Below are positions 1 through 10,430 of a DNA stretch of 64,000 bases, one piece after another (the first letter of the stretch is position 1; each line of letters begins with the position of its first letter). Source of the DNA: Manihot esculenta (Eukaryota > Streptophyta > Magnoliopsida > Malpighiales > Euphorbiaceae). Below the pieces are notes generated by a model. The model saw nothing but the letters and a program-made list of their open reading frames with translations. It ran no database searches and was not told where the DNA came from. Location: contig NC_035164.2 of assembly GCF_001659605.2 (NCBI RefSeq), positions 149,001-213,000 of the forward strand, in the 5' to 3' direction. The translations under genes and the position numbers were made by a program.

Positions 1-719
1 ATGGTCACAGGGGTCCAAAACTATCTAATAACCCCAAACAACAAAACAAACATAACACATAATCATGAATACATGCATAAATCATCAAAACTCCCATTTA
101 AAACCTCAACATGCATCTCTCTCTCCCCAACTCCCATAAACCCGTCAGAAACATATACACATGTTCAAGAGCATCACTTACCTCCTATAACAAGAAGCTG
201 AACACTCTGAACAAAGGAAAACGGATCACCTCTTCTCAAACTCTCAAACTCTCTCAAACTCACTTTTTGCTTCAAAAACAGTCAAACCCTTATGAATGCT
301 CAAAACACTCTGCATGAGCTGCTTAAACTCAGCAAATACAGCATAGGAGACGTGGCAAACTTCTGGACATGATCTGGTGATCACACCTGTCCAAAAGGCT
401 GACTCAGGGATACAGACCTGCTGGCTAAGCAACTCAGCTTCGGCTGCCGAATCGCATGCAAAACCATGCAACATTCGGGGGCCGAACTTAACCTTCGGAA
501 GCCGAACATTGGGCACTTTCGGCGGCCGAACTTACCTTCGGTGGCCGAACTTGGCTCAACTGCCTTAGGTCAATTTCAACTCAAAACGAAAAAACTGTAA
601 ACCATAAAACACCTCATAACACTTAGAAAACATAACTCCTACCCTTAGATAGAGTCCCAACACCCCGAATTCCACCAGACAATAGGAATTCCGGTGCCGG
701 ATTCGAACCGGGTATTACA
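1..719 (-). mobile_element. TyC LTR, start (U3) part, minus strand, cut by window edge
   Basis: Read on the minus strand, the segment begins at 719 with the family LTR start TGTAATACCCGG and continues leftward through the Cys/Gly-like reading of TTCGGCCGCCGAA-type palindromes (about 440-560) and the splice-donor region, as in the other LTRs here. It stops at the window edge, so neither its full length nor whether it is a solo LTR can be decided. The short ORFs in it are LTR noise. Confidence 0.75.
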
Positions 720-900
720 ATGCACAGGTTGAGTTTGGTGTATGATGAAAAGGAAAGTTTTAATTTTTATGTATGATTGTTGATCATGTATGGGATTAAA
801 CAGATTTACAGGTTATAAGTCAGGTTTGCTACGGGTCCCGGCGGCCTTAAGCCGATCTGGATCCTAGCGCCGGTAGCGGTCCGATTTTCGGGTCGTTACA
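720..900 (+). mobile_element. TyC LTR, 3' end fragment
   Basis: The last 180 bp of a plus-strand LTR, ending in the family terminus GGTCGTTACA at 900. It carries the conserved stretch TGCTACGGGTCCCGGCGGCC found near every LTR end in this window. It abuts the end of the minus LTR directly on the left and mid-gag sequence on the right, so it is a junction relic, not an intact 5' LTR with a primer site. Confidence 0.75.
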
Positions 901-3900
901 CTCTTCATCAGGGATGGGTTCTCGAGGTGCAGGTCCGTCAGCTCCAGCACGGATTTTCACCATGACGCAACAGGAGGCAGACACGTCGAACACAGTGGTG
1001 TCAGGTACTTTCATCATTGGGTGTTCAGAGGTGTATGCTTTAATGGACCCCGGTGCTTCTCACTCTTTCATTTCTTCTAGAGCCGTAGAGAGATTGGGGT
1101 TGATTGTATCCGAGTTAGCGTGTCCTCTCTGGGTCAGTGGACCTAGATGTGACCCATCATTGGCAGAGTCAGTCTGTTAGTTCAGTCCAGTGTTTATAGA
1201 GGATAGATGCCTTCCAGCTGACCTTGTGGTTCTAGAGTTGACAGATTTTGATGTCATTCTAGGGATGGATTGGTTATCTTCCTATAGTGCTACCTTGCAC
1301 TGCAGGGACAAGGTAGTGAGTCTCAGAGACCAGGATGGGTCAGAGTGTGTCTTCAGAGGAGACAAGAGAGGGACACCTAGGGGTTTGATATCAGCCCTCC
1401 AGGCTCGTAGGATGTTGAGGAAGGGGTGTCAGGGGTTCCTAGCTTATGTGAGAGAGCTAGACAGTCGGGTTAGGGAACCATCCTCAGTACCAGTTGTTAG
1501 AGAATTTCCAGATGTGTTTCCTGAAGAGCTTCCAGGACTACCACAAGATAGGGAAATAGAGTTCGAGATAGAGTTGATGCCCGGTGCCAGACCGATCTCT
1601 ATTCCTCCCTACAGGATGGCGCCAATAGAGTTGAGAGAGTTGAAAGAACAGTTACAGGATTTGGTAGCAAAAGGTTTCATCCGCCCGAGTACCTCTCCTT
1701 GGGGTGCTCCAGTCTTGTTTGTCAGAAAGAAGGATGGACCACTTAGACTTTGTGTCGACTACAGACAGTTGAACAAAGTCACTATCAAAAACAAGTATCC
1801 TTTACCCAGGATCGATGATCTATTCGACCAACTGGCAGGAGCAGGTTGTTTTTCTAAGATAGATCTGAGATCCGGACACCACCAGTTGAAGATCAGGGAA
1901 GGAGATGTCTCCAAGACTGCTTTCCGGACCAGATATGGGCATTATGAGTTCCTAGTGATGCCGTTCGGGTTGACTAATGCCCCTGCAGCATTCATGGATC
2001 TCATGAACAGGGTTTTCAGGGAGTACTTGGATCGTTTTGTGATCGTCTTTATAGATGATATCTTGGTGTACTCCAGGAATGCGGAGGAGCATGCCCAGCA
2101 TCTGAGGGTAGTTTTGCAAACTTTGAGAGAGCTTGGCTTGTATGCCAAGTTCTCCAAGTGCGAGTTCTGGCTAAGGAGCATTGCCTTTTTGGGACATGTA
2201 GTATCAGAGGAAGGAATAACAATAGATCCCAAGAAGGTAGAGGCAGTAGCCAATTGGCCTACACCCACGACAGTGACAGAGATTAAGAGTTTTCTGGGTT
2301 TGGCAGGCTACTATCGGAGGTTCATTCAGGACTTTTCGAAGATAGCTGCTCCTATGACCAGACTGACCAGGAAGAATCAGAAGTTCGTATGGTCAGAGGA
2401 TTGTGATGAGAGTTTTGAAGAGTTGAAGAGACAGTTGACTTCAGCACCGGTGTTAGCTCTGCCGATCAGTGAGGATGATTTCACAATGTTCTGTGATGCA
2501 TCCCGAGTGGGATTAGGTTGTGTGTTAATGCAGAATGACAGAGTGATAGCTTATGCTTCTAGACAGCTTAAGAGGCACGAGCTGAACTACCCGACACACG
2601 ATCTTGAGATGGCAGTTGTTATCTTTGCACTTAAGATGTGGAGGCATTACCTCTATGTGGTAAAGTGTGAGATCTATACGGATCATAAGAGCCTGCAGCA
2701 CATCTTGAGTCAGAGAGAGTTAAACTTGAGGCAGAGACGGTGGGTAGAATTGCTCAGTGATTACGATTGTAAGATCCAGTATCATCCGAGTAAGGCTAAT
2801 GTTGTAGCTGATGCCTTAAGCCGGAAGTCACTTGGCAGTTTATCTCACATTGCAGTAGAGAGAAGACCGGTGGTGAAGGACTTTTACAGACTTATGAATG
2901 AAGGGCTCCAGTTGCAGTTATCTGGTACAAGTGCTTTGATTGCACAGATGAGAGTTACACCAGTGTTTCTAGAGCAAGTAGCTCTGAAACAGCACGAAGA
3001 TCCTGAGTTAGTGAAGATTGCCAGGACTGTTCAGTCTGGCAACAGTGCAGAGTTCAGATTTGATAGTGAGGGGATTCTTCGTCACGGTAAGAGATTATGT
3101 GTACCAGATGATAGCAGTTTGAAGGAAGACATTATGAGGGAAGCTCACAGTGCGAGGTATAGCATTCACCCTGGAGCCACCAAGATGTATCAAGATCTGA
3201 GAAGGGTGTATTGGTGGCCAGCGATGAAGAGGGAAGTGGCACAGTTTGTGTCAGCCTGCGAGATATGTCAAAGGGTGAAGCTAGAACACTAGAAGCAGGC
3301 TGGAATGCTTAACCCACTGCCGATTCCAAAGTGGAAATGGGAGAACATAGCTATGGATTTTGTAGTGGGGTTACCGGCGACGTCCAACAGGCTAGACTCC
3401 ATATGGGTGATTATGGACAGACTAACGAAATCTGCTCACTTCATTCCAGTCAGGAGCAACTATTCTGTGGACAAGTTGGCGCAGGTCTATGTAGAAGAGA
3501 TAGTCAAGCTGCATGGAGTTCCAGTGTCGATCGTATCAGATAGAGGACCGCAGTTCACCTCCAGGTTTTGGCGGAGTCTGCAAGCGGCTATGGGTACAAG
3601 ATTGGATTTCAGCACTGCTTTCCATCCACAGACAGACGGTCAATCAGAGAGGACCATCCAGACCATAGAAGATATGCTGAGAATGTGTGTGTTAGACTTT
3701 GGCGGTTCTTGGAGGCAGCATCTACCTCTGGTGGAGTTTGCCTACAACAACAGCCATCATGCTAGCATAGGGATGGATCCTTATGAAGCTCTGTATGGGA
3801 GGAAGTGCAGAACACCTGTTTGCTGGGAAGAGGTAGGAGAGAAGGCTCTTGCAGGGCCAGAGTTAGTTGAGATTACCAGCAAGTTAGTGCCTGTGATCAG

Positions 3901-4216
3901 AGAGAGGATCAGAACAGCTGTAAGCAGGCAGAAAAGCTATGCAGACATCCGTAGGAAGCAGATAGAGTTCCAGGAGGGGGATATGGTATTGCTAAAGGTG
4001 TCTCCAATGGAGTGGTTCGCTTTGGAAAGAAGGGTAAATTAGCTACACGGTACATAGGTCCTTTTGAGATCTTGCAGAAGATCGGGCCTGTGTCGTATAA
4101 GCTGGATTTACCTGCATCGATGGAACGAATTCACCCGGTATTTCATGTTTCGATGTTGAGAAAGTTTGTGTCAGATCCAGAGAAGGTTCTTAGTGAGCCT
4201 AAAGTGGAAATAAGGT
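901..4216 (+). pseudogene. Ty3/gypsy chromovirus gag(3' end)-pol remnant, element A
   Basis: Remnant of a retrotransposon polyprotein. The gag N-terminus and zinc knuckle are missing; what remains starts just before protease. In order: protease with DPGASHSF (about 1044-1070), reverse transcriptase with FIDDIL (about 2050), RNase H with FCDASRVG (about 2490), integrase zinc finger (about 3140-3280) and integrase core with [10 protein letters not shown] (about 3620). Protease-RT-RNaseH-IN order identifies Ty3/gypsy. Breaks seen: in-frame TAG at 1178-1180 and at 3290-3292, a 4-bp deletion near 4009 (relative to the other copies) that shifts frame, and loss of the C-terminal chromodomain from about 4213, where the ORF joins the 3' untranslated part. 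The RT motif RSGYHQL of the sister copies reads RSGHHQL here. Not functional. Confidence 0.9.
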
Positions 4217-4268
4217 TAGGTTTTCCCCTTGCTATGTGTATATGTGTTTATGTGTGTTGTTGTTTGAG

Positions 4269-4305
4269 GAACATTCGGGGACGAATGTTCTTAAGGGGGG
4301 AAGAA
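4269..4305 (+). promoter_or_regulatory. Stem-loop plus polypurine tract of element A
   Basis: GAACATTCG (4269-4277) and CGAATGTTC (4282-4290) form a perfect 9-bp stem with a 4-nt loop. Two bases later comes the polypurine tract AAGGGGGGAAGAA (4293-4305), which primes plus-strand DNA synthesis; the LTR starts at the next base. The hairpin recurs before the polypurine tract of B, C and F. Confidence 0.8.
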
Positions 4306-4552
4306 TGTAATACCCGGCTCGAGTCCGGCCTCGGAATTCCTGTCGTCTGGTGGAATCTCAGGTATCGGAACCCTCGAGAAGGGTAAGACCTATGTTTTCA
4401 TGAGTGTTTTAAGAGTTTTGAATGGTTTAAAGTGTTAAAGGAAATAAGTTTTGAAAGAAAAGCAATAAGGGAGAAATGCAAAGGTTCGGCCGCCGAACTT
4501 TGCATGGTTTCGGATTCACGTTCGGCTGCCGAAGGTGGTCTGGCCAGCCACC

Positions 4553-4560
4553 TATAAAAG
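4553..4560 (+). promoter_or_regulatory. TATA box of LTR A
   Basis: TATAAAAG about 250 bp into the LTR, preceded by GGCCAGCCACC. The same block occurs in LTR E (TATAAAAG at 54842-54849) and, on the minus strand, in LTR F (61953-61960); D has TACAAAAG in the equivalent place. This sets the U3/R border roughly 30 bp downstream. Confidence 0.7.
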
Positions 4561-5710
4561 GGCCAAAGGTCGGTGGAAGGAGGATATTTCTCCTCCACTT
4601 GCAGCCAGAGGTGAGTTCAAGCCTCTCCCTAGTTGACTTTCATGTTTTTCATGTTTTTCACCAAATCTTTTAAGGGTTTTAAGAGTTTTGGTGTGTTTTG
4701 AAGGTTTTGAGCAAAAATAGCAAGTTTGGAAGTTTGGAGCTTTGGAAGAGGTTTTCTTCATATCTCCACGTTAGGATAACTTGATCTCTTGTTTGGAAGA
4801 GGTAAGTCAAGATCCAGAACCTCTTTTACTGATTTTTGAAAGGTTTTATGGGAGTTGTATGGATAGTATGCATGAATAGGGTTTTGGTTGAGGTTTTGCA
4901 TGATTTTGTGTTAAAGCCTGTTTAAGTGTTGTTTGTTATGTTTCTTGGGGTTATAAGTGAGTTTTAGGCCCTTTTATGCATGTTTTCTGGTATGTGCTAG
5001 TTGGGAGTAGTTGATATGCATGTTGGGTAAGTTTGGGGGAAAGGTGTGCATGAAACAGAGCAGGGTTCTGCCCAGCGGGCAAAACCAGGTTCGGCCGCCG
5101 AAGGAAGATTCGGCCGCCGAACCCCTTGTGAAGGCAGTTTCGGCTGCCAAAGCTTGCCCCCGAAAGCTAGGCTTTCGGTTTAGAAAGGGACTTTCGGCCG
5201 CCGAAAGAGGGAGTTCGGCCGCCGAAAGTGTGTGAGTTTCGTCTCTGGACGAGACCTTCGGCCGCCGAAGGTGCCGCCGAACATGCATGAGTTTCGTCTC
5301 TGGAGAAGGGTTTCGGCCGCCGAACCTACCGCCGAAAGTGCCCTGTCCAGCTTTCTTTTGCATGTTTTGTGTGATTGTTTGGGGATCTTGTAGAGGGTTT
5401 TTGGGGAGTTTCTTAGAGATGTTCTTGAGTTAGTTTGGTCCCTCATTTGAGTCCACCTGTGTAGGTACGGACCAGAGGAACCCCAGAGAGCAGCAGTGAG
5501 CACTGTTTCAAAACCTGCAGAGTTAGTACAGAGTCAGCCAGAGGTGAGTGAAACTTCTCTTTTCAGAACTAAACTGCTTTGAGCATATGTCATGCATCAT
5601 AAGAGTATAGTAGGGTGTTTGCATTAGTTTCACGAAGTTGACGCATTGCATAATACGATGTGTATTAGGCTGTGGATAGACCAAGGCGACCCCAATAGGC
5701 CTAGCTCTGT

Positions 5711-5866
5711 GTAAGACCTGGCTGGGCCAGGCAGCCTTCTGTAGGTAAGACCTGACTAGGCCAGGCAGCAGATTATCGTAAGACCTGGCTGGGCCAGGCG
5801 AGCAGAGTGTGTAAGACCTGGCCGGGCCAGGCAGATTGAGGTTGTAAGACCTGGCTAGGCCAGGCA
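5711..5866 (+). repeat. LTR A minisatellite, five units
   Basis: Five units of about 31-33 bp beginning GTAAGACCTGG. Each holds CCTGGC, a 3-nt loop and GCCAGG, a 6-bp stem; the second unit has CCTGAC and one mismatch. Linkers between stems vary. It lies at the same place in the LTR as the differently sequenced arrays of the other LTRs. Confidence 0.85.
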
Positions 5867-6425
5867 TCCTTTCAGTGGGATTTTTGGTGGTCATGTCTAT
5901 CCCTGAGATGATGTGCTGTTATGCATTCCATGAGATCATGTTTTCAACCTATGGTTTATAGTTCTGCTCATTGGGCTTGTATAGCTCATCCCTCTCCCCT
6001 ATCCCCCAGGTTTGCAGGTTCAGAGTCCAGAGGGAGTCCAGCAGGGTGTGCAAGAAGCAGAGTTATGTAATAGCTAGTGTGGACATGTTCATGTAAAGAG
6101 ATAATGTATAGTGTGTAGCTTTGTGCTTGACTTATAAGAGTTGTAATCCTTTGTTGTAGACACATGATCAGTTTATGTATGTTTTCTTTTATTATGAATA
6201 TGAGAAAACCAGGCGTAACATTATGAGTTGATAGATCAGAAATAGTGCATGCACAGGTTAAGCCCTGGAGGAAAGAAAAGTTTTCATGGGTTGACAGAAA
6301 ATGTATGATCATGTATGGGATTTCATAGGTACACAGACAGTATAGCAGGCTTACTATGGGTCCCGGCGACCTTAAGTCGATCTGGATCCTAGTGCCGGTA
6401 GCAGTTCGGTTTCCGGGCTGTTACA

Positions 6426-7889
6426 CCCTTGTCCGAAAATGGTTGAGTTTTCTCTCTCTATTTTCGGGCATAGGTGAGTTTTCGCCCTTTCATGGTCGAT
6501 TTGTTGTTTTTCTTCAATCCCTTCATGTTTTTAATGAGTTTTTACTTGGTTTTGAAGATTTTTGAGCTCAAGATCAAAGTTTTGAAACTTGGAGACCCCC
6601 GGAGCTCGTTCCTCCACATTTCCAAGTTTGGGATCACATCTCCTATCGATCTTCAAGAGGTAAGTGTAGATCCTTCTTTTCTTTCATGTTTTAAGTAAGT
6701 TTTATGAAGGGTTAAGGGTTTTTGATGCATGTTTAGGCTAGTTGTAGAATGTTAGGGTTTATGTTGGTTACATAATAAATGCATGTTAAATGTCATGTTG
6801 TTAGGGTATAGGTTAGTTTTATGCCCTTATATGCTTGAATAAGTGTTTATGCATGTTTTAGAATAGTTGGATGCATGTTGTGAAGTTTTGGGTGGCTGAA
6901 TGCTTGAGGCAGAATCAGGTTCTGCCATTCTGGAGAATCTAGGTTCGGCCGTCGAACTTGCCAGGGAAGGCAGTTTAGGCTGCCTAAACTCGCCCCCGAA
7001 AGTTTGGACTTTCGGCTCTAGAGGGGAGTTTCGGCCGCCGAACCTGTCCCCGAAAGTGGGTGACTTTTGGATCTGGAAGGAGTTTCGGCCGCCGAACCCT
7101 GCCCCCGAAAGTGCCTGACTTTCGGCTCTGGAGGGACTTTCGGCCGCCGAACTTGTAGCCGAAAGTGCCCTGTCCAGCCTTCCTTTGCATGTTTTCTATG
7201 CATGTTTTGGTGATGTTTTAGGGGGTTTTTTGGAGAGTTATTTAGAGTTATGTTAGAGTTTGTTTAGTCCCTCATTTGAGTCCACCTGTGTAGGATCGGA
7301 CCCGAGGAACCGAGGGGGCCAGCAGTGTTAGCTGTTCCAGAGTTAGCCAGAGGTGAGTAGAACATAACTCCTTTTATTTTCAAAGCAATGAAATCATTTT
7401 AGCATGATCCATGCATCACGAATGCCATGATATGTATTAGGCTGTTTTGCATTAGAATTCACGAATATGATGCATTGCATAATATATTGTTGATGTGGAT
7501 GGATATTGGATGACCCACTAGCCCTCAATATGATATGTTATGATACGATATGGAAGACCAGTGAGGTCCATTCTACGCCCCTGGCACGATGTGAGAGAAA
7601 GACCAGTGAGGCCCATTCTACGCCCTTGGCACATTGGATATGTTATGTTATGTTGCCCCACTAGAGCAATTGATGAGGGCTCTAGTGTGGGGTTTTATGT
7701 TTACAGTTATGGTGCATGCACAGGTCAAGTTTGGTGTATGAAAAAGTTTAAATTTTTATGCAAATGTATGATCATGTATGAGATTTTATCAGATGTACAG
7801 GATGTATGTTAGGCTTGCTATGGGTCCCGGCAACCTTAAGTCGATCTGGATCCTAGCGCCGATAGCGGTCCGGTTTTCGGGTCGTTACA
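6426..7889 (+). mobile_element. 5'-truncated TyC LTR
   Basis: An LTR lacking roughly its first 350-400 bp: it begins inside the region just after the TATA box, carries the donor GAG/GTAAGT (GT at 6660), the palindrome cluster (about 6945-7160), the candidate internal exon 7294-7352 and a two-unit minisatellite (about 7547-7636, CCAG/CTGG stem), and ends GTCGTTACA at 7889. It follows LTR A with no spacer, consistent with A having inserted into this older LTR; the left half is not in the window, so a target duplication cannot be checked. Confidence 0.8.
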
Positions 7890-8664
7890 TCAAGGACCTC
7901 ACCATACGCTTGGAAGAGATGTGCGGGATGAGGTTGGCAGGGCTTCTGAGTGGGCCTCTGCGGCAAAGTCTCGACAGGACGAGGCTTTGGCGCAGTTGTC
8001 TTCTTTGGAGGAGTCTTGCCGCGAACGGGATGAGGCCTGGGCTCAATGCGACAAGGCCCGGGCTTAGTGCAAGGAGGCAATGGCCCAGCGAGAGGAGGCT
8101 TTGGACCGAGTTGCTGTCCTTCAGCAAGAGTTCAACAAGCATGCTGAGGACCTAAAAGGTATGGCCTTGGCAACGAAGGAGTCATGGCTTCAACAACAGC
8201 AACTCCGCCAAGAGGTCACTGCTCTAGAAGAGAGATGTTCTACCCTGCTGAGGGACGCCGGGCTTGTAGAAAATAGGGTCCAGCTGGCCTATGAGAAGCG
8301 CCTGCAGGAGTACAAGGACTCTCCTGAGCTGAAGGCCAAGATTCAGCAGGCTTGTGAAGCGCAACTTGAGGAGTACAAGGCTTATGATGAGATGAAAGAG
8401 AAATTATACAACTCAGCCTTCCGCATGTTCGCTTTCGGGTTCAATCAAAGCCTAAAGGCAGCCAGAGATGCCCCTTTCACTCCGTTAGCAGCCCTTCAAG
8501 CTCCCGAAGTTGACTCTGATGGCGAGGAGGTACACTACGGAGAGGATGACAATCCTTTACCTAAGGGAGCTCCTCCCCCGCCAGTTGGATCTCAGGAGAA
8601 AGACACTGTAAATAAGCCTTTGAATGACCTTATCAGTTCGAGCTCTTCTTCTATAAATAAATAA
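7890..8664 (+). pseudogene. Coiled-coil ORF remnant, probably transposon-derived
   Basis: One reading frame is open from the LTR end to 8664 apart from a TAG at about 8065, within a run of Glu/Gln/Ala/Arg-rich heptad-like sequence; the longest clean part, 8080-8664, is 194 aa. The C-terminal part has an acidic stretch with VDSDGEEVHYGEDDNPLP, then proline- and serine-rich sequence. I recognise the general type as uncharacterised plant coiled-coil proteins often found beside retroelements, but can assign no function. The 5' end is cut by the LTR. An (AAAT)n microsatellite follows (about 8654-8677). Confidence 0.5.
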
Positions 8665-8679
8665 ATAAATAAATAAAGA

Positions 8680-9405
8680 TGTTTAGTCGGTCAAGTGCAT
8701 TTGGTTTTTCTTCCCACATCACCACTGCAAATATTAGGTTACCTTCAATGGGATATGCAGGGAGGTTATACTCCTAGAATTGTTCCTAGATAATTGGTTC
8801 CATTCTTGTTATTTGACTTCCTAACTTTAAAAATAATTATGAAATTTTCAAATTTATAAAAATATATTTATATTGACCTATAAAATTTTATACAAATATT
8901 GTTTAAGGGATAACAATATGCCCGTTAATTATAATAATTCAATAATGACATTTTTATAAATTTTTAAGTATAATAAGTTTAAATTAAAAAATAGGATAAA
9001 TTATACTTTAGTCCCTAGATTTTAGCATAATTAGTGGATTAGTCCCTCTATTTTTAGAATCGAATACTTAAACTCTGTATTTTTATTCCGTTCAAACTGA
9101 AGGTCCTTTCATCCTAAAATCTATTAAAAATGAGAGAAATAATTTAAATTCCATAAACACCCTTCCTTGAACTCTTTCTCTCTTCCCCATTTCATCTTCT
9201 CAAATCCTATAATCATAATACTAATTTCTCATCTATTTCTACTATTGGATCAGTCAAGGCATCATCAGATCATACCAATTCTTTAGCGACTGTTTTTTAT
9301 CTGTTGATTTCAACAATCCTTTGTTGTCTTTATTTTCTTTTATATATTTTGTTCGACTTTGATTTCTTAGACTATTTTGTTTTTGCTTTGAGATTTCAAA
9401 AAAAA
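8680..9405. other. AT-rich non-coding DNA
   Basis: No ORF of substance. From about 8992 it contains a 'tagtccct'-rich stretch that resembles the end of a TIR element similar to, but distinct from, the one starting at 9406; I see no partner for it. The rest is A/T-rich with short pyrimidine runs. Confidence 0.5.
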
Positions 9406-10410
9406 GGATAAATTGCAATTTAGTCCCTCTAGTTTAGTGAAATATAACCTTTCATCCCTCTGTTTTAAAAAATCTTCAATTTAGTCACTGTGATTTTTAA
9501 AAACTATGCCATTGGTCCCTCCCATTAGATTTTCAGTTAAGTTACCGTTAGTCTTAGTTAAAAAACTAAAATACCCATCACAGTTTCTTCTCTAATACTT
9601 TGGACGACTTTGTATATTTTCTTTTTTTTTTCTCTCTCTTTCTCTCTCTCTTCCCAGAAAGGGAAAAAAAAAAATCTTTTTCCCTTTTTATTCTGTGATT
9701 TTTAACGCATCACAGCTTTGCTATGGTGTTGAAGATATGAGTTTTGCATATTTCGTTTATTAACTTGTGGGTACTTTTTATTCTTAACGTTACAGTGGTG
9801 TCTGAAGCAGGTTCCACTGATGGGTCAGGCAGAGGGTTTGATGTGAACTGATTATCAGCGGAGGAGGCAAAAAAAGGAGCAGCAATGTCATCGCCAAACA
9901 GTGCTGTGTCGTCATTTCAGATGGATTTTGAGATTAGAAGCAGAAGCTATAAAAGAGATATGGAAGCCATTGATGCCGAGAGAACGAGTTCTTATTCATT
10001 TCAGATTTAGAAATCCTCACAGCAGCCCTAATGCCACACTTGCAATTCTTATTCAGATATCTTCCCCTCCATCCGCCGCTGGTATTGGGTGAGCAACTGG
10101 TGACCGGCATCCTTGATTAATTTGTCTGTGCATTAGTTTTTTCTCATTTTTAAATAGCCTCTTCTATAATTGGAGGGAAAAAATATCCATCCCTCCCGCT
10201 AGTTAAAGGACAATATAAGAATTTTCTATTTAACTTTTTATTTGACCAATTTATAAATTAAAGACTAATGATGACTTAACTGAAAATATAATGGGAGAGA
10301 TCAATGATATAGTTTTTAAAAATCACAGTAATTAAATTGACGATTTTTTAAAATAGAGGGATGAAATGTTATATTTCACTAAATTAGAGGGAGTAAATTG
10401 CAATTTACCC
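9406..10410. mobile_element. Non-autonomous TIR element of about 1 kb (Pack-MULE-like)
   Basis: The left end (9406 to about 9560) and right end (about 10258 to 10410) are imperfect inverted repeats of about 150 bp; the terminal bases are GGATAAATTGCAATTTAG and, read inward from the right, GGGTAAATTGCAATTTAC. The middle has no transposase but holds a host gene fragment (9795-10010). Long TIRs plus captured host exon sequence fit a Mutator-like Pack element. The flanks are A-rich and I cannot find a clean target duplication, so the superfamily is not settled. Confidence 0.6.
9795..10010 (+). pseudogene. Captured HD-Zip II (HAT14-like) gene fragment
   Basis: In one frame the segment reads VVSEAGSTDGSGRGFDVN, a TGA at 9849-9851, then AEEAKKGAAMSSPNSAVSSF and QMDFEIRSRSYKRDMEAIDAE, ending at a TAG (10008-10010). 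From memory of the family this resembles the region just upstream of the homeodomain in HAT14-type HD-Zip class II transcription factors. The homeodomain and leucine zipper are absent. A splice-acceptor-like TTACAG precedes it. It lies between the inverted repeats of the host element, so it looks like a captured exon. Not functional as a transcription factor. Confidence 0.6.
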
Positions 10411-10430
10411 AAAAATTCAAAAAAATCAAA

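Larger units (their letters stand above)
4306..6425 (+). mobile_element. 3' LTR of element A
   Basis: A 2,120-bp LTR from TGTAATACCCGG to GGCTGTTACA, directly after a polypurine tract. It contains a TATA box (4553), a consensus splice donor (GT at 4802), a cluster of TTCGGCCGCCGAA palindromes (about 5088-5340), a candidate internal exon (5465-5543), a minisatellite (5711-5866) and a pyrimidine-rich acceptor (AG at 6016-6017). No matching 5' LTR is in the window. On the right it abuts another, 5'-truncated LTR. Confidence 0.88.

Noticed and set aside
680..719. GGTTCGAATCC on the minus strand at an LTR start, identical to a tRNA B-box
   Set aside because: No A-box, no cloverleaf can be formed and other LTR starts have variants such as GGCTAGACTCC. 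Chance match in the LTR start.
5011..5503. Overlapping ORFs rich in FGGR, RPPK and SAAE words in the LTRs (also near 29431, 46016, 51871, 55110, 61076)
   Set aside because: They are six-frame readings of the TTCGGCCGCCGAA palindromes, which produce open frames on both strands. Not proteins.
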